Assembly: GCF_018860365.1 (NCBI RefSeq)
Contig: NZ_JAHKPO010000022.1
Coordinates: 109,860-173,859, forward strand
Length of the DNA: 64,000 nt
Direction of reading: 5' to 3'
Origin: Arenibacter algicola
GTDB taxonomy: Bacteria > Bacteroidota > Bacteroidia > Flavobacteriales > Flavobacteriaceae
Shown here: positions 44,542 through 53,264 of the stretch, in pieces
Position numbering within the stretch: position 1 is the stretch's first letter
How the letters are laid out: every line of letters starts with the position of its first letter
Translations under genes and position numbers: made by a program
The notes under the pieces: generated by a model
Databases searched by the model: none
What the model was told of the DNA's origin: nothing
Seen by the model: only the letters and a program-made list of their open reading frames with translations

Positions 44542-45276
44542 ATGGATAAGGAACTTTTATTATATAACTATTTTGCGAACCAGCTCACTGAAGATGAGCA
44601 ACTTCTCTTTGATGAATTATTGAAAAATGACATGGATTTCAAGGCGCAATTCGAGTTTGAAAAAGATTTAAAACGTGTCATCAAGGAATATGTAAATGAA
44701 GACCTCAAAGAAAAACTGGTCGGTTATGAAAAGGAGATTAGTGCGAAGGATAAAAGTAACCCCTCCAAATGGCGCTTTAAGAATTGGTCCATTGCAGCTT
44801 CCATAACCTTATTGATCGGTTTGGGTTGGATTGGTTTCAAATCCTTGTCAGGGCCTGATTATGATAACCTGTACCAAGATAATTTTGAAGGCTATCCCAA
44901 TACTGTTTACACCATAAGTAGAGGTGATGGCGATACATCAAAGGAAAGGGATGCGTTTGCTGCCTATGAGGCTGGTGAATATGAAAAGGCGATAACTGCC
45001 TTCCAAGAACTTAGGAGCACGGGAGGTATATCCCATGGCGATTTTTACCAAGCACTGTCCTATTTACAATTGGGAAAGAATGCACAGGCCATTGATTTGT
45101 TAAAGAATGTAATATTGAACGATGAAGCATTTAAAGCTGAAGCCAATTGGTATATGGCACTTGCCTATCTTAAGGATTCTGATAAGGTAAACGCGGTTGC
45201 CACGCTTAAAAAACATGTTGCGGACTTCAACTACAACAAGAATAAAGCAGAAGCTTTGCTCAGGGAATTGGACTAA
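44542..45276 (+). CDS. Putative anti-sigma factor with periplasmic TPR domain
   Basis: A 244-residue protein. Residues 1-80 are cytoplasmic and helical (MDKELLLYNYFANQLTEDE, the kind of short N-terminal helix set found in many Bacteroidota anti-sigma factors), followed by one membrane helix (about 81-99) and a C-terminal TPR domain (about 125-244, YEAGEYEKAITAFQEL and MALAYLKDSDKVNAVATL). It is 2 bp after the sigma gene, so the two should be made together. TPRs would bind a protein in the periplasm. The anti-sigma role is inferred from position and topology. Its stop codon overlaps that of the convergent CHAT gene. Confidence 0.82.
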   Translation: MDKELLLYNYFANQLTEDEQLLFDELLKNDMDFKAQFEFEKDLKRVIKEYVNEDLKEKLVGYEKEISAKDKSNPSKWRFKNWSIAASITLLIGLGWIGFKSLSGPDYDNLYQDNFEGYPNTVYTISRGDGDTSKERDAFAAYEAGEYEKAITAFQELRSTGGISHGDFYQALSYLQLGKNAQAIDLLKNVILNDEAFKAEANWYMALAYLKDSDKVNAVATLKKHVADFNYNKNKAEALLRELD

Positions 45277-48050
45277 GGGTTTCTTTTTCGAGTTCGCAAG
45301 TATAAAATTATTGCCACAAGCACAACGATGACGCCAATTAATGCCCAGGTCCAATTATTGAAAAATGACAGCGGAACGGTATTTCCGGAAATCACAAAAC
45401 CCGACCAATAATAAGGATGTGAAAAGCCGTTTTGACGGTTGGTGTTCAAAAATTCTACCTGCGCTTTTTGCAAGGCTACATCCTTGGAATCTCCTTTGGA
45501 AAGATTTATATAGAAACCGTGCATTAAAGCAGTTGTACTGGCATCGTTGATCTTCCACAAGGTACTGGCAATACTCGCCGCCCCGCTGTAAAAGAAACCT
45601 CTCGCCAAGCTCATAAAGCCTTCGCCCCGTTTTAGATCTCCCAAACCACTTTCACAGGCACTTAAGGTAACCAGGTCAGCATCTATTTTCAGGTTGTATA
45701 GATCGGCTACATAAAGAAGGTTTTCCGTTGCGTTTTGGTTCTGTGAAAAGGCCAAATAAGAATATTCCGGAGCAGCGTCGTCAAAAATGGCGTGTGTAGC
45801 CAAATGAACCACCCCGAAAGAGGATAGTTGGGATTTAAAGTTTAGGAGAGTCGCCTCATTATCAATAAAAGAACGGCCGTTGAAAGAGGTTAATATCTGC
45901 TCCACTTCTTTTTTATTGTTTGGCAAAGGCAGTAATTTTCCTCGGTCTGCATTGCTTACACTTACGGTGCCATCAAAACTTGGGGCAAAGGCCAAAACGC
46001 TATGTTCTTTTGGATGCCGTTGCCGCAATTCCGAAAGCAGCGTGGCGGAATTAACATAACTAATGGCATGCTTTTCGGCCAAATAGCTAATGTCTTCGGG
46101 AGCCGTGTTCAAAGCCGCGAAAGGGATATAGTTCAATAGACCATCGGTAATGATGATAAGTTTCTTTTGGTCTTCAGATTTTAAGATGGGTTCTAGCAAG
46201 CGTACATATATTTTATGGGTTGCCTTACTCAGAGCCGTTACATCCGTTTTGGGATCGGCAAGCAACCTGTAGGCCTTTTTGATGCTCGCCTCAAAGTCTG
46301 CATCAATGGGTATTTTTAGCATATCCTTTGTATTGCTGCCCAAGGAAATAACATAAATAGCGTTATTGCCATAGAAATAGGAAATTAAAAGTTCGGTTTT
46401 GGCCAAGTCCTGTTGAGTCTCTAAGATTGAAATAGTGGCTGTATTGTATTTTAGATCGTAATAGCTTTTATAATCGGTCTCCAATTTCCGTACTAGTTGG
46501 CGGTATTCTTCTTTTAGATTGAAAAGAGCATCCTGTTTTTCAGTTTTTTCTCCTATGGAATTTTTGATTTGTTTCTCCAAATGGGTGATTTCAGATTTTA
46601 ACTCGCTCTCCCGCTCCAAAACGTCAGCTGGTATATCGGCAAATTCCGTGGCTTTGGCTCCCAATAAGGCCTCTAGCAATAGGACAGATTTACTTTTCTC
46701 GGAATATTGGAAAGCCAGATTTAAAAGGGAGTCGTCATTTGACGTAAGATAAAGTTGGTAAGCAGCTTCCAGACCTGCTTCAAATAAGGGAAAGGCATCC
46801 TCAATTAGAAACAATTGGTCAGCCTGACTTCTAAAAGTGGGTTTTAGGGAGTCCAATGTTTTAATGCCTAGATTAACGGTTTCTAAGGTGGTCTTGTAAT
46901 TATCCCTAGAGTTTAGGGTGTTCATTGCCAGGGATTTATTTTTGAGAAGTTTTAATGCGATGGTTCCATCTTCGCTAAAATCCACAATTTGATCCAAGCC
47001 CAAATTATAATTGGAAACCGCACTCCTATGTTGTCCGAATGAGGCGTGTAAATCTCCAATTTCATTATAAATCTGGGCCATGCTCTCATTTTTGGCATTT
47101 TTCCATTTATTTCTTTCCAATTGAAGTGCTAAATTTAGTTCCTTGACTGCCAGTTCAAAACGGTTCATCTTCTGTTCCAATTTTGCTTGTACCCTATGAT
47201 GAAAAGACGCAAAATGATGGGTGTCGTTCAAATAGCCTTTGGCCAATTTTAGATAATGTTGGGCACTATCGGTCTTGGATAGGGAAAGATAATTTTTCGA
47301 GAGATTATGGGCCGTTGCAATAATGCCGTTAATGCCGGATTGGTCTTTAAGGTAGAACTCCAAGGCCTTGTTAAAATAAGTATTGGAAGTTTCATATTGC
47401 CCTTTTTTAGCGTACAGTTCTGCCAGTAAGCTATAATTGGTGTTCAAGGAAGCTAGGTCATCGGGTTTTTTTTGTAGGATATACCTAATGTTCTTTTCGT
47501 AATATTGCTGGGCAAGTGCATATTTGCCCTCTTCGGTGTACATCTTGGCGATAAAACTATAGGAAACCGATAATAGGTCTATTAGGTCTTCATCCATTTC
47601 CGAATCTGGTAAGGCCTCCAATGATTCAATAATTTGCCCAAAGGTTTGTCGGGAAGACCTGTAATTATTAAGTTGAAAAAAGTAATTGCCCTTATCGTAC
47701 AATAAGGAATTTATGAAGAGACGTTTTTCCGGTAGGGTATCCAGATATGTCTTGTGTGTTAAAAAAAGGGAATCCAAGATGTTCAGATTATCGCTTAGTT
47801 TGTCAAGGTCGTAAAAAGCACCGGCATTTCTATTGGAACTAATCAGGGCTTCAAAAACCGTGGCCCAGTCGTTGTTTTCAACGGCCAAATCCTCTATTTC
47901 CTTGAAATAATGGTAAGCGGAATCCTTATTTACATACAGATGCTCGTAAGCCTTTGCAAAGAGTTCATCTATTTGGGTTTCATAGGAAACCTTTTGGGCA
48001 AAAGCCGTAATGGATAAAAGAACCGAAAAAAGTGAAGCATACCATTTCAT
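45273..48050 (-). CDS. Secreted TPR-CHAT protease, membrane anchored
   Basis: A 925-residue protein: signal peptide (1-18, ending AFAQ), TPR repeats (about 60-420, e.g. YEKNIRYILQ and QIYNEIGDLHASFG), a helical connector (about 430-560), a CHAT (caspase-like) peptidase domain (about 600-885) and a C-terminal membrane helix (about 900-918) with a short basic tail. The catalytic dyad is intact: H753 in HLATHA and C799 in LSACESGLG. The TPR and CHAT domains should therefore lie in the periplasm. It converges on the anti-sigma gene. CHAT-TPR proteins include the CRISPR-linked Csx29 protease, which cleaves a sigma-factor inhibitor; a similar role here is an inference. Confidence 0.93.
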   Translation of the reverse strand: MKWYASLFSVLLSITAFAQKVSYETQIDELFAKAYEHLYVNKDSAYHYFKEIEDLAVENNDWATVFEALISSNRNAGAFYDLDKLSDNLNILDSLFLTHKTYLDTLPEKRLFINSLLYDKGNYFFQLNNYRSSRQTFGQIIESLEALPDSEMDEDLIDLLSVSYSFIAKMYTEEGKYALAQQYYEKNIRYILQKKPDDLASLNTNYSLLAELYAKKGQYETSNTYFNKALEFYLKDQSGINGIIATAHNLSKNYLSLSKTDSAQHYLKLAKGYLNDTHHFASFHHRVQAKLEQKMNRFELAVKELNLALQLERNKWKNAKNESMAQIYNEIGDLHASFGQHRSAVSNYNLGLDQIVDFSEDGTIALKLLKNKSLAMNTLNSRDNYKTTLETVNLGIKTLDSLKPTFRSQADQLFLIEDAFPLFEAGLEAAYQLYLTSNDDSLLNLAFQYSEKSKSVLLLEALLGAKATEFADIPADVLERESELKSEITHLEKQIKNSIGEKTEKQDALFNLKEEYRQLVRKLETDYKSYYDLKYNTATISILETQQDLAKTELLISYFYGNNAIYVISLGSNTKDMLKIPIDADFEASIKKAYRLLADPKTDVTALSKATHKIYVRLLEPILKSEDQKKLIIITDGLLNYIPFAALNTAPEDISYLAEKHAISYVNSATLLSELRQRHPKEHSVLAFAPSFDGTVSVSNADRGKLLPLPNNKKEVEQILTSFNGRSFIDNEATLLNFKSQLSSFGVVHLATHAIFDDAAPEYSYLAFSQNQNATENLLYVADLYNLKIDADLVTLSACESGLGDLKRGEGFMSLARGFFYSGAASIASTLWKINDASTTALMHGFYINLSKGDSKDVALQKAQVEFLNTNRQNGFSHPYYWSGFVISGNTVPLSFFNNWTWALIGVIVVLVAIILYLRTRKRNP

Positions 48051-48055
48051 ACAAA

Positions 48056-48188
48056 AAAGGCCAATCTAAAAGTCCATTCTACGGTCAATTCGGGAAGAAT
48101 GGAGAGCGTTAAACCAATGAGGTTTCCGCCAGCTCGACTCCGCGAGAATGACCGAGGAATTAAAAATACACTTTTTAGATTAGCCTTT
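48056..48188. repeat. MITE-like or REP-like inverted-repeat element
   Basis: A 133-bp stretch bounded by near-identical inverted ends: aaaggccaatctaaaagt (48056-48073) and actttttagattagccttt (48170-48188). Inside is a GC-richer core with a 7-bp stem (ccattct...agaatgg) and the segment gaatgaccg preceded by cgactccgcg, which resembles the short repeats common in flavobacterial genomes. The left end begins 6 bp from the start codon of the CHAT gene. No coding frame. Confidence 0.6.
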
Positions 48189-48220
48189 GTATATGTAAAG
48201 TCCTTTAAATAGGATTACAG

Positions 48221-48823
48221 TTATTCCACAATATAGTTTATGTCTTTCCCATTTACACCGAAAACCTTCACCGATATTGTAATTGGTTCTTTATAGGAAT
48301 CAAACTTTAATTTGCTAAATTGGATCATACCTCCAGTGCCGGACAGGGGACTTAAGTCATCAATAACGCCTCCGCCTATGGTCTTGCCATTTGCATTCAA
48401 AATTAGGATTTCCATTTTCTCTACGGTATTTGGTGCCAAGAGGTATTCAAAAAGACTATAATCGCAGCTAACTGGTTGTGGACAAGGCGGTCTTGGTCTC
48501 GGAATCCTTAGGCCCACTTGCTCCAAAGATATAAGTGTAGCTATCTCCGAAACTAAGTTTTCCTTGGCCTGTTCCGCTGTCTTGAGATCTTCCAAGGTTG
48601 TCTGGTCGGCCTGATTATTGTCAATGATGTCGTTCAAGGCCGCAATGGTCACGTCCAGTTTAGCTATCTCCTGATCCAGGTAAATGCGGTAAAGATCTCC
48701 CTCGTATAAATAATTATCTTGGGTAAGCTCTATTTTATCGCCTCCATGGCCAGTATAATCTTTTAAGCAGGAAGCTATTAAAAGCGCTGCAAATGCAATG
48801 ATGATGATCGGTTTTTTTTTCAT
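48221..48823 (-). CDS. Lipoprotein of unknown function
   Basis: A 200-residue lipoprotein (lipobox IASC, Cys at about 19) with a helical middle (about 50-105, QEIAKLDVTIAALNDII), a Pro/Arg-rich turn with two nearby Cys (RPRPPCPQPVSCDYSLF) and a beta-rich C-terminal domain (about 125-200). No family is recognised. It lies upstream of the CHAT gene on the same strand, separated by the inverted-repeat element. Only a degenerate version of the shared promoter motif is seen before it, so its link to the sigma factor is not supported. Confidence 0.72.
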   Translation of the reverse strand: MKKKPIIIIAFAALLIASCLKDYTGHGGDKIELTQDNYLYEGDLYRIYLDQEIAKLDVTIAALNDIIDNNQADQTTLEDLKTAEQAKENLVSEIATLISLEQVGLRIPRPRPPCPQPVSCDYSLFEYLLAPNTVEKMEILILNANGKTIGGGVIDDLSPLSGTGGMIQFSKLKFDSYKEPITISVKVFGVNGKDINYIVE

Positions 48824-48963
48824 AATTCAAGTTTTAGATATTTACAATGTATTGCTATTTATTAAGTGGTTATGTTTTATATTATTTGCACGAGCTTCAC
48901 AATAATCAATTTCCTTTCTTTTTCATGTCAATGGACGGTTAATTCTATGGTGTCTCTAAAGGA

Positions 48964-49581
48964 CTATTTCTTGAACAACTTTTTTAAATCGTCCGTATCG
49001 GAATAGGGCACGCCTGAAAAATTAAGGTCGGAAACGGTGATTAACAGATCGTCCGGGTTGCCAAGTTTATCTTTTTCAAAGTCGTTCTTTACAGTGAACA
49101 GGGCATTTCCGGCAGCAACGCGTTGGTCTTCATAAAGGTTAATGGTACCCCTCATGCTGGCTTCGGGATTCCGGTCCAAACGGTCTGCGGATTGGTTGTA
49201 AAAGTTGGTGAATAAATTACCCTCCTTATCAGGGCATTTTAGCTCTGCCAAAACACGGGTCAGGGTATTGGCCTCCACATCATATTCCAATTGCACCGAT
49301 TCACTGCCCTTTGCAAGTTTATTTATAAAGGTAATAGTAGCCGTACGTATGTTGGTAGAGCTGTTGCGAGATACCAGACCGTCGGCTGAGGTATAGCCCC
49401 AATCTTCTCCATTGATCTTACACAAATAGGTAGTGTTATCGTTGCTTTTTGATGCTGTTTTTGCTTTGTTTTCTAGGTTGGTCCCAGTTGCGCTCTCTGC
49501 CCTGTTCCCTACTTTTTTAACGGTATCCCCACAGGAAATAAGGAGAGATAGTATAATGATGGTGTTATATAAGTTTTTCAT
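48964..49581 (-). CDS. Lipoprotein of unknown function, sigma-linked
   Basis: A 205-residue lipoprotein (lipobox LLISC, Cys at about 17) with a Thr/Asn/Lys-rich linker and a beta-rich domain from about 50 (YLCKINGEDWGYTSADG, later VQLEYDVEANTLTRVL). The ending SGVPYSDTDDLKKLFKK is charged. It resembles other small secreted beta-sandwich proteins but I cannot name the family. Promoter site 9 lies 46 nt upstream. Confidence 0.72.
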   Translation of the reverse strand: MKNLYNTIIILSLLISCGDTVKKVGNRAESATGTNLENKAKTASKSNDNTTYLCKINGEDWGYTSADGLVSRNSSTNIRTATITFINKLAKGSESVQLEYDVEANTLTRVLAELKCPDKEGNLFTNFYNQSADRLDRNPEASMRGTINLYEDQRVAAGNALFTVKNDFEKDKLGNPDDLLITVSDLNFSGVPYSDTDDLKKLFKK

Positions 49582-49985
49582 GGGAACATTTTTTTATTTC
49601 AAGTTTCTTATTTTTTTATTGTTACCCTTTGATGATATTTCCTTAATTAGGTTAACATTTTTTATTATTTTTTTGATGTCTGTTCATAGCTTGTTTCAAG
49701 ACACCATCGGCCACTATCGTCTTTAGCCTATTTGAAGGCCTTTCATTTATATTTTTTGTTATACTTGGCGATGTTCTTTAGTTTAAATATCAGTATGGAT
49801 ATACCAAAGGTAAATTTTAGGCCATGTGCAAAAAGATTGGACCCCGCCAAGTTTTATTTACCATTAAGGTACGACCAATGTTTTTTTGATATTGGTAAAA
49901 ACCCGTCCTAAAATGCGCCGGTCGATTATATTCCAATTGATAAATTGTTATACTCTTTATTATTATAAAAAATACATAAAGAATA
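49582..49985. other. Intergenic spacer, 404 bp
   Basis: Holds promoter site 9 near its left end. On the plus strand a 38-codon frame (49795-49911) was seen but looks like chance. The rest is AT-rich with nothing further recognised; the AraC gene ends at its right edge. Confidence 0.55.
49627..49658 (-). promoter_or_regulatory. Putative ECF promoter, site 9 (48964 gene)
   Basis: Minus strand: ATGTTAACCT, 14 nt, CATCAAAG, about 46 nt before the ATG at 49581. Confidence 0.68.
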
Positions 49986-50843
49986 CTAACATCTTGATGA
50001 GTTAGGGGCGCTATTCAAAAAGATAGGATTTTTTACAAAGGCTTCCTTAACAAATTCAAATTTGTCCAAATGAAATTGTTTCGGGACTTCGCCACAGTAT
50101 TTTTTAAAATCTTTCCTAAAGTGCGAGGAATCGTAATAATGGAATAGGGCGCTTAGGATACGGTAATCATTTTCATTGTGCTCGTCCAGTTCTGAAAACA
50201 AATTATTGAATCGTATAATTCTGTTGTAAGCAGAGGGTGCAATTCCTACCATTAATTTGAATTTTTTTTGGAAATAACGCTCACTGACATTCAATTTTTT
50301 GACAACGGAGGAAATGGAGCTACAACCTAGGGAAGCATGCATTAAATCTATGGAAACATCAATAAAATTAGCTTTGAATTCTTTGTTCCCAAGCTGACCC
50401 AAAAGTAAATTCTCAATAAGGTTTACCCTTTTATCGGATTCATTCTCTGCTTCAAATAAGGCTTCAAAAGAATGTATGTCTTTACCTAAGAACGAGCTGG
50501 TGTCCGTTGGTATATTTGTGAAAATGGATGCATCTATATTGAACAAATTATGTAAACCTGTTGGCTTAAAAGCAGCACCAATTAGCCCCATGGTTTTATG
50601 GTCCGAGAATACGGTATAATTGGAACTTTGCTGCCCTATAGTAAAATATTTGGGAACATAACGTTCCTGATTATAAATGGTTCCCCTGAACCTTCCTTCA
50701 TACTGAAAAACCATAAATGCCTTGCCGCTGGGTAGAATTACTTCACGAATTCCATTGTCATAATCCTTGCTTTCCCATTTCATTTCATAAAAAAAAGAAA
50801 TATAGGGCTGTAATTTTTTGGTAACTGGAAATAATGTAAACAT
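49986..50843 (-). CDS. AraC-family transcriptional regulator
   Basis: A 285-residue regulator with an N-terminal beta-rich domain of the DUF6597 type (FYEMKWESKDYDNGIREVIL, PSGKAFMVFQYEGRFRG, 1-150) and a C-terminal AraC helix-turn-helix (about 170-270; VVKKLNVSERYFQKKFK, then ALFHYYDSSHFRKDFKKYCG). No sensory ligand site can be identified. It lies within the sigma-linked block but has no copy of the shared promoter motif, so it is probably controlled separately and may regulate nearby genes. Confidence 0.93.
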   Translation of the reverse strand: MFTLFPVTKKLQPYISFFYEMKWESKDYDNGIREVILPSGKAFMVFQYEGRFRGTIYNQERYVPKYFTIGQQSSNYTVFSDHKTMGLIGAAFKPTGLHNLFNIDASIFTNIPTDTSSFLGKDIHSFEALFEAENESDKRVNLIENLLLGQLGNKEFKANFIDVSIDLMHASLGCSSISSVVKKLNVSERYFQKKFKLMVGIAPSAYNRIIRFNNLFSELDEHNENDYRILSALFHYYDSSHFRKDFKKYCGEVPKQFHLDKFEFVKEAFVKNPIFLNSAPNSSRC

Positions 50844-50905
50844 GTCAAGGGGTTATAAGCTAAGATAAAAACATCATTTATGTTAAACCAATAGCATTAC
50901 TTGTG

Positions 50906-51577
50906 TCATTTTTCAAAACTGGTGAGCAGGCTTTTGCTCATAAGGTCACCTTTTTTATTGTAGGTTTCCTGTTTTACCATGCCATAACCTTCGGCTAGCC
51001 ATAACTTATTGCTATTCGTCATCTTAACGCCCATTTTAGCCTCGGTATCAAAGGTAATTACATAGCAATCGAAAGTTCCGGCCGGAGTAGTTACGGATTC
51101 GTTGCCTTCTACTTTTCTGTTGAAAAAATTCATATTCATTTTCATGTTGAGGGGAGGCATCTTAACCGTCATCAATACATCGGCATCGGGTAGCGACTGT
51201 CCTGTACTGAGATTATTGGGGTATAAAAGATCGGTACCGGTCATTTCCACCTCCATATCCTTGTATTGTCCAATTAGCTCTGGCGACATCATGGAGCTGA
51301 AATCCACTTTAATTCCATCATCCGTGCAAGTGACTCCATATTCCGAACTCAAAATCATTTTGCCTTTTTCGTCGTGCATTTCGTAGAATAAGGTAGCAGT
51401 ATTGCCACTAAACTCCTTTACTACATAAACCATAACTCCAGACACTTTATCCTTTTTATCATAATTGGTAATTTGGAATTTGGTGCCTTCGTCCATAGGA
51501 AAGTATTTGCTACAATCCTGTGAAAAAGTTGTTGAGGTTGCAAGGAAAAAGCTATAAATTAAGATAAGTGTTCTCAT
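50906..51577 (-). CDS. TapB/DUF3108-like exported protein
   Basis: A 223-residue protein with a signal peptide (1-19, ending TFSQ). The mature part is a beta-barrel-like domain with the start CSKYFPMDEGTKFQITNY and the recurring VTTPAGTFDCYVITFDTE pattern; this resembles the DUF3108/TapB-like group of exported proteins. A possible degenerate promoter (51584-51615) overlaps the end of the OmpA gene upstream. The gene is 31 bp past that gene and may also be read through from it. Confidence 0.75.
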   Translation of the reverse strand: MRTLILIYSFFLATSTTFSQDCSKYFPMDEGTKFQITNYDKKDKVSGVMVYVVKEFSGNTATLFYEMHDEKGKMILSSEYGVTCTDDGIKVDFSSMMSPELIGQYKDMEVEMTGTDLLYPNNLSTGQSLPDADVLMTVKMPPLNMKMNMNFFNRKVEGNESVTTPAGTFDCYVITFDTEAKMGVKMTNSNKLWLAEGYGMVKQETYNKKGDLMSKSLLTSFEK

Positions 51578-51583
51578 GTTTTA

Positions 51584-51615
51584 GATTTAAGATGGATATG
51601 TATTAAGGTTATATT
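51584..51615 (-). promoter_or_regulatory. Weak version of the ECF promoter motif, site 10
   Basis: Minus strand: AATATAACCT, 14 nt, CTTAAATC. Spacing fits the consensus, but both halves carry changes. It overlaps the stop region of the OmpA gene. Weak call. Confidence 0.35.
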
Positions 51616-52946
51616 TTTTTGAAAACGACGCGCCTGTTCTGGGCTTTGCCGTCTGGAGTACTGTTGTCCCCTATGGGTTCACTTTCTCCCTTGCCTTGGG
51701 TTTGCAAACGGTTGTCTGCAATACCATAAACATTTACCAGGGCATTTTTCACCGCGGCAGCTCGTTTTTGGGACAAGCTTAAATTGGCGTCACCCGATCC
51801 ATCGGCGTCGGTATGGCCAACTATCATTAGATTCATTGCATTTTCTTCCTGCAAAACTTGCGAAATTTGTCGAATGATCCCCATGGATTGGGGTTGGATG
51901 TTGGCCGAACCGGAATCGAATAGAATCCCATTAGTAGAGACCTCCCCCTCAGAAATCAGTTTGCGACGTAAGTCCAAGCCACCTTCGGCAACTTTAATGT
52001 TGCTAATGAAAACGCGTTCCTTCCCATCCTTAAAATTGTTCATATGAAATTTTAAAGTTTTCAATACGGCTCCTTGGGGTACCATCCTGGGGATATCAAT
52101 ATGTTTTTCTTCGTTGACCCATAATCGAAAACGCTGTTTATTCACTGCAATGGAAATATGGGGTCTATCTAAAATCTCTTCCCTAAGATCTGCCTTTACA
52201 ACACTGTAAATCTCCCTTTTGTTATTAATGTGATTGGCCATGGTGATGCCTATTGGGGAGTATTGGCAAAAAGGGATATGGGCATGTACAAAATTGGCAC
52301 CGTCTTTAAATTTGTCGTCATCACTTAAAGCTACTCTAAGAAATGCGGTTGAAGACGTCTTATTGTCCAATCCTAGTGCCATTACATCAAATTCAATGGT
52401 GTATTCATCAGGCAAGTCTGGTGTGTCCGGAATAAAATGAATGTTGTATCCCGAAATCAATTCCAGCCATTTTTCGCCAGAATCATTTACGGACACAACT
52501 TCCCCGCCGCCATTGGTATTCCATCTGGATGGGAAATCGCCAATGAAATCGTTGGAGAAATCATCAAAAAATAAAGGCTTGTCTCCAGGCACATAGTCAA
52601 ATTTACTATATACCTCAATGGTCTTTTTGGTAGTCTGCCCAGATGTGCTGCCACTGTCGCTGTTTCCGCCCACATTTCCTGGATTGTCCTGGCCCTTAGG
52701 AGGTAATGGGTTTTCTATTTGTGGGTCTGTAGGGGATTTTTTAGAGCCTGGTTCCAAAATACTGTCCAATACTTCATCTGTCTTTTTTGAGGCTTCCCTA
52801 TCTACCCTGTTTTCAACTGTGCGTTCCACGGCCCTTTCTGCCCGCTTTCCCAATTTTTTCAATATTTGGCCTTGAAGGTCTCCGGAAAAAAAGAAAAGCA
52901 ATAGAATAGCTGGAATTGTTTTGGGGAATGCTTTTAAGGGATTCAT
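51609..52946 (-). CDS. OmpA-family outer-membrane protein
   Basis: A 445-residue protein: signal peptide (about 1-26), a charged helical segment (30-60), a Gly/Ser-rich linker, a beta-sandwich domain (about 110-310, LFFDDFSNDFIGDFPSRW typical of LamG/concanavalin-like folds) and a C-terminal OmpA domain (about 335-443) with TDADGSGDANLSLSQKRA and the peptidoglycan-binding end RLQTQGKGESEPIG. The OmpA domain would bind peptidoglycan; the sandwich could bind a glycan. Promoter site 11 is 125-157 nt upstream. Confidence 0.9.
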   Translation of the reverse strand: MNPLKAFPKTIPAILLLFFFSGDLQGQILKKLGKRAERAVERTVENRVDREASKKTDEVLDSILEPGSKKSPTDPQIENPLPPKGQDNPGNVGGNSDSGSTSGQTTKKTIEVYSKFDYVPGDKPLFFDDFSNDFIGDFPSRWNTNGGGEVVSVNDSGEKWLELISGYNIHFIPDTPDLPDEYTIEFDVMALGLDNKTSSTAFLRVALSDDDKFKDGANFVHAHIPFCQYSPIGITMANHINNKREIYSVVKADLREEILDRPHISIAVNKQRFRLWVNEEKHIDIPRMVPQGAVLKTLKFHMNNFKDGKERVFISNIKVAEGGLDLRRKLISEGEVSTNGILFDSGSANIQPQSMGIIRQISQVLQEENAMNLMIVGHTDADGSGDANLSLSQKRAAAVKNALVNVYGIADNRLQTQGKGESEPIGDNSTPDGKAQNRRVVFKKI

Positions 52947-53264
52947 AATCTTTATTTTTAATGTTCTCGTAAGGTTATTGTCACAATCAACTTTGCATCA
53001 ATAGGTTAACTAAATTTAGCAAAATTTCAGGCTTGCGCCTAATTAGGTGTGTATGTTGCATGTTTTTATGTATTAATGGTGTGTTAAAACCAATGGTTAA
53101 CATTTGCATTAAAAAAATTTGTAATAAAAGAACTGTGGCAGGGCGTTGAGAAGTCCTGTAGTGTAGGATTAATGAGGGGTTCAACGATTATTTTTCCTAT
53201 ATAAATAATAGAAAAAACTTACTTGACTATGGATTGGTTCTGATATCTACCTCCTTTGTCTTTA
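52947..53264. other. Intergenic spacer, 318 bp
   Basis: AT-rich spacer upstream of the OmpA gene. It contains promoter site 11 (53071-53103) and a solitary TTAACCT at 53003-53012 without a -10 partner. No coding frame of character; nothing else recognised. Confidence 0.55.
53071..53103 (-). promoter_or_regulatory. Putative ECF promoter, site 11 (OmpA gene)
   Basis: Minus strand: ATGTTAACCA, 15 nt, CATTAATA. The distance to the OmpA ATG is 125 nt, longer than for the other sites. Confidence 0.55.

Noticed and set aside
48850..48890. AACCA-containing sequence before the 48221 gene
   Set aside because: The -35 half is degenerate and the nearest CATTG lies 17 nt away, outside the 14-15 nt spacing of the real sites.
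49795..49911. 38-codon plus-strand frame in the spacer
   Set aside because: Too short, with no family motif or start signal; chance is the simplest view.
53003..53012. TAGTTAACCT before the OmpA gene
   Set aside because: No CATnAAA at the right distance; the site at 53071-53103 fits better.
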